NCBI RefSeq assembly: GCF_010550675.1
Contig: NZ_JAAGOA010000027.1
Coordinates: 1 to 64,000, forward strand
Source of the DNA: Phytoactinopolyspora halotolerans
GTDB lineage: Bacteria > Actinomycetota > Actinomycetes > Jiangellales > Jiangellaceae
Direction: 5' to 3'
Length of the DNA stretch: 64,000 nucleotides
Made by a program: the position numbers and the translations under genes
Shown: in pieces, positions 9,302 to 19,408 of the stretch
How positions within the stretch are numbered: position 1 is the first letter of the stretch
Layout: the number at the start of each line of letters is the position of its first letter
Notes under the pieces: generated by a model
Databases searched by the model: none
Seen by the model: the letters and a program-made list of their open reading frames with translations, nothing else
What the model was told of the DNA's origin: nothing

Positions 9302-9916
9302 ATGGGGAGCGAGAAGAAGACACCATCGCGACTGCCGCATACTGAGGGCCAGCTTGCGCGCGCCGAGCGCGTGCTCAAAGCGCAGCGACACCGGTCGACC
9401 GTCGGACCCGACTTCGCCGACTACGCGCCGTACGTCCTCGACTGCGCTGCGCACATCGGCCGCGTGTTCAAGATCGAGACGGGACCAACGCGTGGAGCGA
9501 ACAACGCCTTCTCGGTGTGGTGGCACGACCTCCTGCAAGATGACGAGTTTGACTGGCTCCGCCAGTACCGCGACACCGAGCTCAAGGACGTGAAGCGGAT
9601 CACGCGGATCCTGACGACGATCCGGACACAGGACGGCGGAATCCTGCAGGTCCACGACGTGGGTCTATCAGTGACCAAGCCCGACGGCACGACCAAGACC
9701 TCGCGAGCGAAGGATGTCAACAAGCTGCCGCCAGGTGGAACTGCCGAGTACATCATCCGCATCGGGCCGTGGGCGGACCAGGAGTTCACGGCGGCCATAG
9801 GCGGGTTCTTGACCCGGTGGCGGGACGTGCTGTTGCCCGCCGCCCTGGAGTTCGTGCGGCAGACGTCAGAGGCACCGCCAAGGCAGGGCCTGGCGATGGA
9901 AGACGGCCCGTTCTGA
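9302..9916 (+). CDS. Hypothetical protein
   Basis: A 204-residue soluble protein, basic at the N-terminus (M-G-S-E-K-K-T) and helix-rich, with a conserved-looking central W-W-H-D-L-L segment (about residue 64) and a C-terminal hydrophobic helix region (F-T-A-A-I-G-G-F-L-T-R-W). No family recognised. No Shine-Dalgarno sequence is visible before the ATG, so it may be leaderless. It follows the zinc-ribbon gene by 112 bases in the same direction. Codon use is typical of the high-GC host, which supports it being a real gene. Confidence 0.6.
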   Translation: MGSEKKTPSRLPHTEGQLARAERVLKAQRHRSTVGPDFADYAPYVLDCAAHIGRVFKIETGPTRGANNAFSVWWHDLLQDDEFDWLRQYRDTELKDVKRITRILTTIRTQDGGILQVHDVGLSVTKPDGTTKTSRAKDVNKLPPGGTAEYIIRIGPWADQEFTAAIGGFLTRWRDVLLPAALEFVRQTSEAPPRQGLAMEDGPF

Positions 9917-10541
9917 CCGCGCGGGCTTCCTTCAGTCTGGCGACCCGGCTTGGGGGCGGCCCGCAGCCAGTGCGGCACACTGGCGAAAGCGTCGCGGGCA
10001 GTCACCGGAAACACGCCTTCGCTAACACCCGCGACTTGGCGTCGAACTGCGTCGAGACGTTCAGGGAACGCCCGAGTCTGCGCCACCAGGATGGGGACCT
10101 CGTCACGTCATTGAGGAGCCAGGTCCGGATCGGGCGAACGTCGTCACACTTGCGGCGGCCGCCTGGCGGGTGTGAGAGCGGCCCGAGATGCTGCTCGCGT
10201 TCTGGTATAGCTGGCGCTGCCGGTCGGTTTCGACGTCATTGCCAGCTACACCGGAAAGAAGTGGATGCCCGGTTCCGGATCGATCCTCTTCGGCATGACA
10301 CTCATCCTTCCAGCACAGAAAGATGCGGCATCAAACCTGGGGCGCTTCAACCCCGGTCGCTGGAAACGACCGGCAGGGTAGGGCACGATGAGCCATGATG
10401 TCGAAACCGGCCTTGAACGCGTTCGACGGCCGCATCAAACCAGCCGGTAACCAACCATCACCGAGACTGAACCCCTCTGGTACCCCATTCTGGCCCAAGT
10501 CGCGTCTTATGCCGCGTACTCCCCTGTTCGGGCCTCATCCG
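9917..10541. other. Intergenic stretch without a recognised gene
   Basis: About 625 bases between the hypothetical gene and the end of the rhamnosidase gene (convergent). Frames at 9769-10398 and 10395-10943 are open but look like shadows with no motifs. Nothing else was seen. Confidence 0.45.
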
Positions 10542-13415
10542 TCACGCCAACAGCTCCTCGATGGCTTGACGGGCTTCGTCGCTATGGACGGGGGGCCAGC
10601 CCCGCCGCAGGAGCGCTGGAAGTTCAACCGCAGGCCAATCGAGGTAGCGGCCTGCGTGCCGGGCGATCTCCAGAGGGTCGTTGTCAAGTCCGTGTTCGAT
10701 AAGGATGCCGACCGCAGTCGACCAGCGGCGGCTATCAATGAGGTCGCGCACCGTGGATATGCCACCGTCGTGGTTTTCACACGGGTCCGGGACTGCCCAG
10801 GCGTGCATGCCGTGCCGGACGGTGACCGGATCGGCGTCCGGAAGGTGCACCGTGGCCATCGCGCCGACCGGGACGACGACCTTCACGGTGAAGCGGCCGT
10901 CGCTGCGCTCCCAGGCCACCGAGGCTTCCCCGTACGGAGTTAGGTGCCGGGCGGACGCATAGGTCAGCGAACGGTGCGGCAGCGGATGCACGGTGATCTC
11001 GCGGTATCCGGGAAGGCGCGGCGCCAAACCCGCAACCGTGCGGTGCATCCAGTCGGCGACGGCCCCGAGCGCGTAGTGGTTAAATGACACCATCTGCCCC
11101 GGGTTGACCGAACCGTCCGGGCGCATGCTGTCCCAGCGCTCCCAGATGGTCGTGGCACCCATGGTAACCGGATACAACCAGGACGGGCAGGTCTTCTCCA
11201 GCAGCAGCCGATAGGCGACGTCGACATGACCGGTCGAGGTGAGCGCATCGGTCATCAGCGGGGTTCCGAGGAAGCCAGTGCTGATCCGGAAGCCATTGAT
11301 GCGGACTAGGTCCGCCAACCGGTGTGCCGCATGCTCTCGCTGTTCAGGTGTTGGCAACAGTGCCCATTGCAGAGCGAGGGCGTACACGGTCTCTGCGTCG
11401 CTGATGACCAGGCCCGAGCCGGTCACATACTCGCGGGCGAAGGCCTCCCGCGTCCGCTCCGCGAGCTCCGCATAACGGGTCGCAGCGTCGTCGCAGTTCA
11501 GCAGCACGGCTGTCTCGGCGACGATCTGCGCAGACCGCGCCAGATAGGCCGTGGCTACCACGTCTGCATCAGCCTTCGCATCCCATGGATCATCCGGTGG
11601 CGCAGTCGGATCCACCCAGTCTCCCCATTGGAACCCACCCACGCGGACTCCGTTTCTGGTCAGCGAAGCCACCTTGTCCACCCAGGAACGCATGCTGTTG
11701 AACTGCCGGGCCAAGATGTCGAGATCGCCATAGCGCTGGTACAGCACCCACGGCACCACCGTGGCCGCGTCGCCCCACCCGGCCGCCACGGGTGGTTCCA
11801 CCGGCAGCGCGCCAAGGCGGTAGATGTCCGGTATCACGAACGGCACCGACCCGTCGTCCTGCTGATCGACCGCCAAGTCCGCCAGCCACGAGCTAAGGAA
11901 CCCGGCAGTGTCGAACAGGAAACACGACGTCGGGGCGAAAATCTGGATGTCGCCGGTCCACCCCAGACGCTCGGCACGCTGCGGACAGTCCGTTGGAACG
12001 TGCAGGAAGTTGCCCCGTGTACTCCAGACCACGTTCTCGTGCAACTGTTCCAGGTCAGGGTCGGAGCAGGAGAACCAGCCCGTGCGGCGCAGGTCCGTCC
12101 CGACGACGACGGCGTCGACGTCTGCACGCTCCACCTGCGGCGCACCGGTGATCTCGGCGTAGCGGAAACCGTGGAACGTCAGACTAGGCTCCAACACCAC
12201 CTCGCGTGGCCCAGCCAGGACGTAGCTGTCCGTCGCCTTCGCCTTGTGCAGCGGGCGCACGCACAGTTCTCCGTCCTCAAGGACTTCGGCGTGACGGATC
12301 ACGATCTCGTCGCCGGGGTTTGAACCACGCGTGCGCAGGCGCACCCAGCCGACCAGGTTCTGTCCGAAGTCCACCAGGGTCGACCCCGAAGCCGATTCGA
12401 ACACCTTCACCGCGGGCACCACCTCAATAACACGCACTGGCGGCCCCTCTGGCGCGACCAGCCGCGCCAGGTCGGCATCGATCGTCTCGACGCCGCCAGC
12501 AGCAAACTCCCCACGGGTCCAATCAACGCGCTGCCCATCATACAGATCGTTCGCGACGACTGCGCTCTCCCGCGCCGTCCAGGTCTCGTCCGTGCCGACG
12601 ACCTCGATAGAACCGTCCTCATAGGAGACCTCGAGCTGAGCTAGCAGGGCCAGACGTGCCCCGTACAGCGTTTGCGCGCCGTCCCGCCTCTCATCCTGCC
12701 TTTTCAGCAACGTGCTGGGACCGCCGCGATACCATCCTTCTCCAAGTAAGACTTCCACCGTGTTGTTGCCGGCACGTAGAAGCGACGTCACATCATGCGT
12801 GTTATATCGCAGACGCTGGTCATAGCTAGTCCAGCCGGGCGCCAGCACGTCCTTCCCCACCTGGGCACCGTTCACCGTGGCCTCGTAGATACCGTGCGCC
12901 GTGATGTAGAGGCGGGCCTTCGCCACGCCCTTACCGAGCTTTACCTCGCGGCACAGTACAGGGGCCGGGGCGCCGACCGCGCCCAATCCAACTGGAGTGA
13001 TGAACTTCGCAGTCCAATCGTTCGGCTCAAGGAGCCCGACCTCTACCGACACAGGCTCGCTCCACGACGACCACGACTCCTCCGACCGGATGCGTGGCTG
13101 ATGGGACGACGATTTTGCCCCATCCGAGGCCACCCTGACGCGGACAACCGGACGCTCCCGCGACTGCATGGGCCGGAACGGCCATGGGACCAGTACCTGT
13201 TCAGACGACTCGACGCGTACTCTTTCTACACAATTCAGTTCGACCTCGTAAGCACACTGCGACCACGCTGGATTCTCCGTACTCACCTGCCACGACAATC
13301 GCGGCGACGCAACACCGATCCCGAGTGCAGAATCAAAATGTTCAAACCGAACCGCCGTAACCGTGGCGGCACTCAAATTAGCAGACTGCATACCGACATT
13401 TTGCTCCGAAGTCAT
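10542..13415 (-). CDS. Alpha-L-rhamnosidase, GH78
   Basis: A 957-residue inverting glycoside hydrolase that removes terminal alpha-L-rhamnose from glycosides. The N-terminal beta-sandwich domains (about 1-330) are followed by the (alpha/alpha)6 catalytic barrel with the GH78 signature D-C-P-Q-R-A-E-R-L-G-W-T-G-D near residue 475, which carries the general acid region. W-G-D-A-A follows, then T-T-I-W-E-R-W-D-S-M near residue 755 and a C-terminal beta domain. There is no signal peptide, so it acts in the cytosol on imported glycosides, which fits the nearby ABC importer. The ATG at 13415 is preferred over an in-frame start at 13451 because GGAG sits just upstream. Confidence 0.93.
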   Translation of the reverse strand: MTSEQNVGMQSANLSAATVTAVRFEHFDSALGIGVASPRLSWQVSTENPAWSQCAYEVELNCVERVRVESSEQVLVPWPFRPMQSRERPVVRVRVASDGAKSSSHQPRIRSEESWSSWSEPVSVEVGLLEPNDWTAKFITPVGLGAVGAPAPVLCREVKLGKGVAKARLYITAHGIYEATVNGAQVGKDVLAPGWTSYDQRLRYNTHDVTSLLRAGNNTVEVLLGEGWYRGGPSTLLKRQDERRDGAQTLYGARLALLAQLEVSYEDGSIEVVGTDETWTARESAVVANDLYDGQRVDWTRGEFAAGGVETIDADLARLVAPEGPPVRVIEVVPAVKVFESASGSTLVDFGQNLVGWVRLRTRGSNPGDEIVIRHAEVLEDGELCVRPLHKAKATDSYVLAGPREVVLEPSLTFHGFRYAEITGAPQVERADVDAVVVGTDLRRTGWFSCSDPDLEQLHENVVWSTRGNFLHVPTDCPQRAERLGWTGDIQIFAPTSCFLFDTAGFLSSWLADLAVDQQDDGSVPFVIPDIYRLGALPVEPPVAAGWGDAATVVPWVLYQRYGDLDILARQFNSMRSWVDKVASLTRNGVRVGGFQWGDWVDPTAPPDDPWDAKADADVVATAYLARSAQIVAETAVLLNCDDAATRYAELAERTREAFAREYVTGSGLVISDAETVYALALQWALLPTPEQREHAAHRLADLVRINGFRISTGFLGTPLMTDALTSTGHVDVAYRLLLEKTCPSWLYPVTMGATTIWERWDSMRPDGSVNPGQMVSFNHYALGAVADWMHRTVAGLAPRLPGYREITVHPLPHRSLTYASARHLTPYGEASVAWERSDGRFTVKVVVPVGAMATVHLPDADPVTVRHGMHAWAVPDPCENHDGGISTVRDLIDSRRWSTAVGILIEHGLDNDPLEIARHAGRYLDWPAVELPALLRRGWPPVHSDEARQAIEELLA

Positions 13416-13973
13416 GGGATCTCCATATCGACGTCGACAAAGTGGATACATTTGAACCTACGAGTGAAACCGACACCTACGCCGACGGGGCGCTCGCGAG
13501 CACAGAGCATGTGAGGGCAATCTGAGGCGTCCCACGCCTAGACCACCGAACGGGCATGCGCGGGAAGGTATGTCGCGAGTTCTGGCAGTCTGGGTTGCAC
13601 AGCAAGAATGATTGGCCCGGGCTCGGCGTAGAAATCATTCTCCGTCGTGCGCGGTGAGTATCGTCGAATAGCGCTCGCGTAGGCGCGCCAATCGCTCCTA
13701 TCTCAGCCTCCTCCTCGTCAACCATTCGAGCAAGATATATACTGACCTGGGCACCAATCGATAGCAGAGGAAAAACACGACACCAACCTTGGGGTGTCCC
13801 ATCACGTCAGAGCGAACCGTGCAACTCTCATCCCTGCGTTAGCTTTCTGGAGCGCGTTCCGTCTCATGGGCTTAAACAAGCCCCTTCAGCGCACGCATTG
13901 CGCCTGACAATATAGACACAATGATATCCGCAGCTGGGGATGGTCCACATACTCGAGGAGTGTCGCGCTCACA
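13416..13973. other. Divergent intergenic region, rhamnosidase / glycosyltransferase
   Basis: About 560 bases between the divergent GH78 and glycosyltransferase genes. It must hold both promoters. The base composition shifts here from high to lower GC going rightward. No operator palindrome or gene was recognised. Confidence 0.45.
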
Positions 13974-15257
13974 ATGAAGGTCTTGATGATCACTACGGGA
14001 AGTCGAGGTGATGTCCAGCCATTCATAGCGCTTGCGAAAGCACTTGAGAAGCACGGACACTCGACCATATTGGCCGCATCTGCTTCGTCTCAACCGCTCT
14101 CGCGCGAACATGGTCTTTCCATTCACCCATTGGATGATGGCATCATGAACATAATAACCGAGCGCAAGGCACCGCCCTTCGAAAATAACATACTAGCCAA
14201 GGCGAGAGCGTCGGTTCGGTTGATTCAATACTATTCAAGGCAAGTTAGTCAGGTATTAGAGGGTATTGAGAACGCCGCCGAACCCGGCATAGACGCGGTC
14301 GTCTATAGAGCCGATACGCCGGGCGGATTTGATATTGCGGAGTGGCTCGGAATACGTCCCATTCAAGTTTGCATCTGCCCAACCCGAGTTCCGACGCGAT
14401 CATTTCCCGACCCTCTCTTTCCGTATCGAATTCCGAAGCGCTTTAATCGCCTCTCATACACACTCTCACACATGACTTCTAGCAGAATTCTATTCGAAAT
14501 ATTGAATCGGCGTGCAGTTTCCAAGTGGCGCCGGAAACGGCTTTCGTTTCCGCGACGACCATTCCATGGCAGCCATTCTAGTAGAACCGCCGGGACGCGG
14601 ATAACTACTTTGCAGGCTCTCAGTTCCTGCATAATGCCCCCGCCCCGTGATTACCCGCCTTGGGTTCACGCAACGGGTTTTTGGGTGGCCGGAGTTCCAT
14701 CTTCTTGGCAGCCATCAGAAGAGCTCTTAGACTTTCTGGCCAACGGTGAGGACGCACCCATTTACATCGGATTTGGCAGTATGGTCGGCACTGACCCAGA
14801 GGGCACGACAAGAGCTATACTCAAGGCCATTGGTACACTGAACATTCGTGCAATACTGACCGTCGGTTGGGGTGGAATAAGACGTACAGAACAAACTGAT
14901 AATCGAATACTATTTGTTGACGATGTACCTCTGGAATGGCTATTTCCTCGAGTTAGGCTGGCTGCTCATCACGGAGGTGTCGGAACCGTAAGCGCGGCGC
15001 TACGGGCAGGCATCCCTCAAGTAGTAATGCCCTTCATTGAAGACCAGTTCTTTTATGCTCGACGCCTGCATGATTTAGGAGTCGCGCCAGACCCGTTACC
15101 CCAGCATGCATTAACCCCTCAGAAGCTTGCGAAAGTCGTACGAGAGGCACTAGAAGACAATTCTATCTTCATGCACGCTGAAAGGCTGCGCCGACATGTT
15201 CAAGCAGAAGAGGGTGCCGATGGGGCAGTGAGAATAATTGAATCAATTATTAACTAG
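13974..15257 (+). CDS. GT1-type glycosyltransferase (UDP-glycosyltransferase, GT-B fold), low-GC copy
   Basis: A 427-residue GT-B glycosyltransferase of the sterol-/macrolide-glucosyltransferase type, transferring a sugar from a nucleotide sugar to a small acceptor. The N-terminus is M-K-V-L-M-I-T-T-G-S-R-G-D-V-Q-P-F, the hallmark of this subfamily. The donor-binding motif H-H-G-G-V-G-T-V-S-A-A-L-R-A-G-I-P is at about residues 333-349, followed by E-D-Q-F-F-Y-A-R-R. Two closely related genes lie at 35.2 and 37.4 kb, but this one is markedly more A/T-rich, so it is not a recent duplicate of them. It ends 8 bases inside the convergent ABC ATPase gene. Confidence 0.9.
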   Translation: MKVLMITTGSRGDVQPFIALAKALEKHGHSTILAASASSQPLSREHGLSIHPLDDGIMNIITERKAPPFENNILAKARASVRLIQYYSRQVSQVLEGIENAAEPGIDAVVYRADTPGGFDIAEWLGIRPIQVCICPTRVPTRSFPDPLFPYRIPKRFNRLSYTLSHMTSSRILFEILNRRAVSKWRRKRLSFPRRPFHGSHSSRTAGTRITTLQALSSCIMPPPRDYPPWVHATGFWVAGVPSSWQPSEELLDFLANGEDAPIYIGFGSMVGTDPEGTTRAILKAIGTLNIRAILTVGWGGIRRTEQTDNRILFVDDVPLEWLFPRVRLAAHHGGVGTVSAALRAGIPQVVMPFIEDQFFYARRLHDLGVAPDPLPQHALTPQKLAKVVREALEDNSIFMHAERLRRHVQAEEGADGAVRIIESIIN

Positions 15258-16062
15258 TTGCGTGGCCGCTTCTTGTGTTCGCAAGGCGATTTTCATACAC
15301 GCCCGTTGTTGGGAGGCTGACGGCTTGTGCGGCTTCGATTAGGGTGCGAGTGTAGTCGGACTGGGGATTGTGCATGACGTTGAGGGTGGGACCGGATTCG
15401 ACGATGCGTCCGCTCTTCATGACGATCATCTGTTCGCTCATACGTCCTACGATGGCGAGATCGTGGGAGACCATGACTAGGGTGAGTCCAAGGCGTTGGC
15501 GGAGGTTCATCAGGAGGTTGAGGACCTGGGCTTGCACAGAGACGTCGAGGGCACTGGTGGGTTCGTCGGCGTAGAGGACGGTCGGGTTGACACTGAGCGC
15601 CCGGGCAATCGCGATGCGCTGGAGCTGGCCGCCGGAGAGCTGATGTGGGTAACGGGCGAGCACGTCCGAGCCTAGCCCGACAAGGGCGAGCCACTGTTCG
15701 ATCTCTTGCAGTGTCGGGACGCGGCGTTCCAACGCCTTGACCGGTTCAGTCAACGAGGTGCGAATCCGCATCCGGGGGTCCAGTGAGCTAGCCGGGTTCT
15801 GGAAGACGATCTGGTTGTGCCGGCGGAACTGTTTAGCGTCTCGGCGCAACCATTCGGTGATGTCTCGGCCGTCGTAGCGGGCCGTGCCCGATGCTCCGGT
15901 GATCAGCCCGCATAGCAGGCGGACCAGGGTGGATTTACCAGATCCGGATTCGCCCACGATTCCGAGCGTGGCCGACGACTCAACACTCAGCTCGAGCTCG
16001 GCCAGCGTCCATTCCTTACCGTAGCGGAACCACAGGTCGTGGGCTTCAACGAGCATTACCAT
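15250..16062 (-). CDS. Opp/Dpp-type ABC transporter ATP-binding protein (OppF-like)
   Basis: About 270 residues, the second ATPase of a peptide/glycoside importer. Walker A G-E-S-G-S-G-K-S is near residue 36, a Q-loop Q-N-P-A-S-S-L-D-P follows, the ABC signature L-S-G-G-Q-L-Q-R is near 140, Walker B V-L-Y-A-D-E-P-T is near 165 and the H-loop V-S-H-D is present. It starts inside the upstream OppD-like gene (17-base overlap), with a second ATG at 16056 better spaced from GGGAG, so translation is coupled. It powers uptake with the permeases at 21.4-23.3 kb. Confidence 0.93.
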   Translation of the reverse strand: MVMLVEAHDLWFRYGKEWTLAELELSVESSATLGIVGESGSGKSTLVRLLCGLITGASGTARYDGRDITEWLRRDAKQFRRHNQIVFQNPASSLDPRMRIRTSLTEPVKALERRVPTLQEIEQWLALVGLGSDVLARYPHQLSGGQLQRIAIARALSVNPTVLYADEPTSALDVSVQAQVLNLLMNLRQRLGLTLVMVSHDLAIVGRMSEQMIVMKSGRIVESGPTLNVMHNPQSDYTRTLIEAAQAVSLPTTGVYENRLANTRSGHATS

Positions 16063-17053
16063 CGAGCTCCCATTCCTTCGCGGCGATGGTGGGGTTGAAA
16101 CAGGCGAACCGGTGCTCGCCGGCCAGCCGTTCCATCGGCGGATCGTCGGCGCAGGCTGCTACCGCGTGCGCGCAGCGGTCCCGGAAACGGCATCCGATGG
16201 GAAACGCATCGATCGAGGGCACCACGCCGGGGATGGCGGTCAACTGCCGCCCGTTCACCGCCGCGAGGTCGTCGGCGGAGGCGTGGCCGGGGTTGGCGCC
16301 AATCAACGCCTCTGTGTAGCGGTGCCGCGGCCGATGGATCACCGTGCGCACCGGCCCAGTCTCGACCAGCCGCCCGCCGTAGAGCACCGCAACGTACTCA
16401 CACACCGCCCGCACCACCCCGAGGTCGTGGCTGACGAACAACAACGCCATCTGCCGCTCTTCGCTCAGGCGTACCAGCAGCCCGAGGATCTCTTTCTGTA
16501 CGGTCACATCCAACGCTGTAGTTGGCTCGTCCGCGATCAATAGCCTGGGACCAGAGGCGATGGCCATCGCGATCAGCACGCGCTGCCGCTGACCACCAGA
16601 GAGCTGATGCGGATAACGACGCACGAGCCGCTCCGGCTCAGACAACTGCACATGGCTCATCAACTCCAGCACGCGCTCTCGCCGCTCGGCGCGAGAGAGG
16701 TTGGCATGCAGCCGCACGGCCTCGTCGATCTGCCGCCCGATCCGCATCGTCGGGTTCAACGCCCGCAACGGATCTTGAAATATCACTCCCATCTGTGCAC
16801 CCCGGACCCGGGCAAGCTGTTTATCGCCTAGTCCAACCAGCTCATGCCCGTCGAGCACGATCGAGCCGCACTGCCGCGCCTCCGCCGGCGCGAGTCCGGC
16901 TAGGCTCATCGCTGTCATCGTCTTACCCGATCCGGACTCACCGACTAAGCCCAACCGTCGCCCGGCCGGCAAATCCAACTCATCGATCGACACGATCTCA
17001 TGCCTTCCGATACGCACCGACAGATCACGCACTCCCAACACAGCGAACTCCAT
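16046..17053 (-). CDS. Opp/Dpp-type ABC transporter ATP-binding protein (OppD-like)
   Basis: A 335-residue ATPase with Walker A G-E-S-G-S-G-K-T at residues 38-45, signature L-S-G-G-Q-R-Q-R near 153, Walker B L-L-I-A-D-E-P-T and the C-terminal oligo_HPY extension with I-P-G-V-V-P and C-R-F-R-D-R-C, which places it in the OppD/DppD branch. It is the first gene of a two-ATPase unit. The matching permeases and binding protein lie on the same strand about 4 kb upstream, separated by three enzyme genes and by an MDR gene on the opposite strand, so the transporter operon is split. Confidence 0.93.
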   Translation of the reverse strand: MEFAVLGVRDLSVRIGRHEIVSIDELDLPAGRRLGLVGESGSGKTMTAMSLAGLAPAEARQCGSIVLDGHELVGLGDKQLARVRGAQMGVIFQDPLRALNPTMRIGRQIDEAVRLHANLSRAERRERVLELMSHVQLSEPERLVRRYPHQLSGGQRQRVLIAMAIASGPRLLIADEPTTALDVTVQKEILGLLVRLSEERQMALLFVSHDLGVVRAVCEYVAVLYGGRLVETGPVRTVIHRPRHRYTEALIGANPGHASADDLAAVNGRQLTAIPGVVPSIDAFPIGCRFRDRCAHAVAACADDPPMERLAGEHRFACFNPTIAAKEWELDGNAR

Positions 17054-17264
17054 TCATACACCAGGCTCGTGAAACATTGGATCGATACGATCCGATCCGA
17101 ACATTCCTGCGCCTTCAGCGATCCACCGAACCCCAGAATTAAGCGTTCCGAAAACGGCCCCCTCACAGATGACTAGTTTAATCAGGAACAATGATCACCA
17201 GATAGAAGTCACCGCCGCCACCTCTGGGCCTCACGTGTCCGCGCCAACAACGAGGAACCGCGAA

Positions 17265-18221
17265 TTGAAGACTCTCATATACAAAGGCAAAGGGCAGGTA
17301 GAACTACAAGACGTGCCAAAACCCGATTGCCCACCGGGATATGCGCTGATACAAATCGAGGCGTCCGCGATATGTGGATCCGAACGCCAGGCCCTTATCC
17401 ATGGCTATCCAGGAAATACGGGCCACGAAGCGTGCGGAATCGTGGTGTCACCAACAACTCCGTCCTTCGAACGCGGCCAGCGCGTCGGCCTATACGCCAT
17501 ACAGAGCTGTCGAAAATGCACACGTTGCCGATCCGGCCAAGAAATCCACTGTCCAACTGCGAGTGTTAGCAGCGATTGGCACTCCGAATTCGTCGCCTTA
17601 CCCCTCGCCGCACTCCGACGCCTTCCACCCGGCACGCCGCCCGACATCGGCGTCCTTATTACAGGCGACACTCTTGGCCTCCCCACACGCGCCCTCAGCC
17701 GAGCACCGTCTTCGCCCGGCGAAACCGTCCTCGTTGTTGGCCTCGGGCCCACAGGACTTGGCCACATTGCCCTACGTGCCCACTCCGGTGCCAACGTTAT
17801 CGCACTCGGGGGCCCAGAAATCCGACAGCGCCTCGCCTTGAAACTCGGTGCCTCCGAAGTCCTCCGATCCCCGCAACATCTCCGTAGTAAACCAAGTCTT
17901 GTGATCGAATGCAGCGGCCGCGCCGAACAGATAATCGACGCTTTAGAAAGCGTAGCAGACGGCGGAACCGTCATTGAATCGGCCGGATGCAGCACCGAAC
18001 TCCGTCTACCTTCCTCAGATCACTTTGTTCGACGTGAAATCACTCATACGGGCGTGTTCTACTACGCATCTGAAAATTACGACGAAATGTTACGGATAGC
18101 AACTAGCGGCGCCCCTATTCGACCCATATGCACGCACTATGTAACGGCACAGAGGGCCCAACAGTCTATTGACGACTTTCTAGACCGCCAGACTGGAAAG
18201 GTAATTTTGCAGTGGTCGTAG
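17265..18221 (+). CDS. Zinc-dependent MDR alcohol/polyol dehydrogenase, copy A
   Basis: A 318-residue zinc MDR enzyme, likely NAD(P)-dependent oxidation of a sugar or polyol hydroxyl. Catalytic zinc ligands are C in I-C-G-S-E-R and G-H-E-A-C-G. The structural zinc cluster is C-R-K-C-T-R-C-R-S-G-Q-E-I-H-C. The Rossmann motif is G-L-G-P-T-G-L-G. The frame is open from an ATG at 17169, but the TTG at 17265 has GAGGAA seven bases upstream and aligns exactly with the start of the related gene at 20381-21340, so the longer N-terminus is probably not real. It is the only gene here on the + strand and is inserted between the two halves of the ABC importer. Confidence 0.85.
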   Translation: MKTLIYKGKGQVELQDVPKPDCPPGYALIQIEASAICGSERQALIHGYPGNTGHEACGIVVSPTTPSFERGQRVGLYAIQSCRKCTRCRSGQEIHCPTASVSSDWHSEFVALPLAALRRLPPGTPPDIGVLITGDTLGLPTRALSRAPSSPGETVLVVGLGPTGLGHIALRAHSGANVIALGGPEIRQRLALKLGASEVLRSPQHLRSKPSLVIECSGRAEQIIDALESVADGGTVIESAGCSTELRLPSSDHFVRREITHTGVFYYASENYDEMLRIATSGAPIRPICTHYVTAQRAQQSIDDFLDRQTGKVILQWS

Positions 18222-18364
18222 CGCACCCGCCAATGACGCTGTCCTTCACGCCTCGACATCAACAACCAGCTACAAATCTTTAACGCTCGCCTCAGCTCGA
18301 CCACAAATGCCCCAAGCCAGTGGCTTAAAAGATCCTATCTCGCCAACGCTAAGTTATCTCGAAT

Positions 18365-19399
18365 CTATATTCGAAAACTAATGTCGCTCTTTCCGATTGG
18401 CGCATTTTCAATCGCGTCAAGGATTCTCATGGTCTCAATCGCATCGTCTATGCTTGGCGTCACCGACTTCCCCTCAATGATTCTCTCCGAGAAATAGCGG
18501 ACCTCGCCCGCATATCCCTGAATAACCAGGTTGCTGTGCGAGGCCACTGGAATCGTAAACTCCGGTTCCCAAACAGAACTCATCGTCTCCTTCTCACTGA
18601 GTGCCGACCATGCTTCCATCGAAGGCGCACGATGGAATCTCCTCAAATGCGTCAGATTCCGAACTTCAACCAATTCAGAGGCGCCAAAGACATTGACGGA
18701 CTCCTTTACACCAGGCGCGCATGACGATAGATTCAACTGGGTCGTGCCACCATCCACGTGATAAAGTTCAACAGTAAGCACGGAGCCGTCATCAAAGTGC
18801 CGACGATTAACTGTTCCGTCGGTGACATCACCAAGAAAGTATCTCGCCAGATCTACGGGATGAATCCCATAACCCACATTCTCATGCCAATCATCTACTA
18901 CCCAGTGTGCGTAGTTCAATTGCACAAGGCGAGCACCAAAATCAGGCTGCGCTATGATCTCTCGGACGCGCTGGTATGCTGCGGCAAATCTCTTCATAAA
19001 ACCAACCATAATACTAACGCCGGCTTGTTCGGCTGACTCTTTCATCTCCATAGCCTGAGTCAGACCAACCGCCGGCGGCTTCTCTACAAAAAGATGCTTA
19101 CCTGCCTCAACTACATCGATTCCAACGGAATAATGCATCGCAGCAGGACCCACCACAAATACCGCGTCAACATCGGCCTTCTCCAGCAACTGCTCATGAT
19201 CGTAATAAGTCTCGCTTGCTCCGTAGAGGTACGCGCACCGGTCAGCACGATCTCGAGCTATATCTGCTACAGCAACCAGTTCAATCGGCCCATAACGCAG
19301 GCTTGGATATATGGACTGCATAGCATGCGCGCCCGCACCTATGAAACCAACCCTCAACACTTCAAACTCACCACCTGGCTCCACATGTATTTCACCCAT
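18365..19399 (-). CDS. Gfo/Idh/MocA-family oxidoreductase
   Basis: A 344-residue NAD(P)-dependent sugar oxidoreductase. The Rossmann motif is V-G-F-I-G-A-G-A-H-A at about residues 17-26, the conserved catalytic E-K-P-P follows near residue 107, and G-F-M-K-R-F and G-I-H-P-V-D-L-A-R-Y complete the family pattern. Members oxidise or epimerise sugar hydroxyls, sometimes at C3 to give keto-glycosides. It lies ten bases after a TIM-barrel isomerase gene and downstream of an MDR gene, the permeases and the binding protein, forming one operon. A divergent paralogue is at 45.5 kb. Substrate unknown. Confidence 0.9.
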   Translation of the reverse strand: MGEIHVEPGGEFEVLRVGFIGAGAHAMQSIYPSLRYGPIELVAVADIARDRADRCAYLYGASETYYDHEQLLEKADVDAVFVVGPAAMHYSVGIDVVEAGKHLFVEKPPAVGLTQAMEMKESAEQAGVSIMVGFMKRFAAAYQRVREIIAQPDFGARLVQLNYAHWVVDDWHENVGYGIHPVDLARYFLGDVTDGTVNRRHFDDGSVLTVELYHVDGGTTQLNLSSCAPGVKESVNVFGASELVEVRNLTHLRRFHRAPSMEAWSALSEKETMSSVWEPEFTIPVASHSNLVIQGYAGEVRYFSERIIEGKSVTPSIDDAIETMRILDAIENAPIGKSDISFRI

Positions 19400-19408
19400 G
19401 AGCTAAGG

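Noticed and set aside
10395-10943. Long + frame running over the rhamnosidase 3' end
   Set aside because: It is antisense to well-supported GH78 codons, has no motif or ribosome site, and is explained by GC bias.
13549-13575. GAACGGGCATGCG, resembling the right arm of the palindromic repeat
   Set aside because: Only about a dozen bases match and the core GCGGTCG...CGACC is absent, so it was not counted as a sixth copy.
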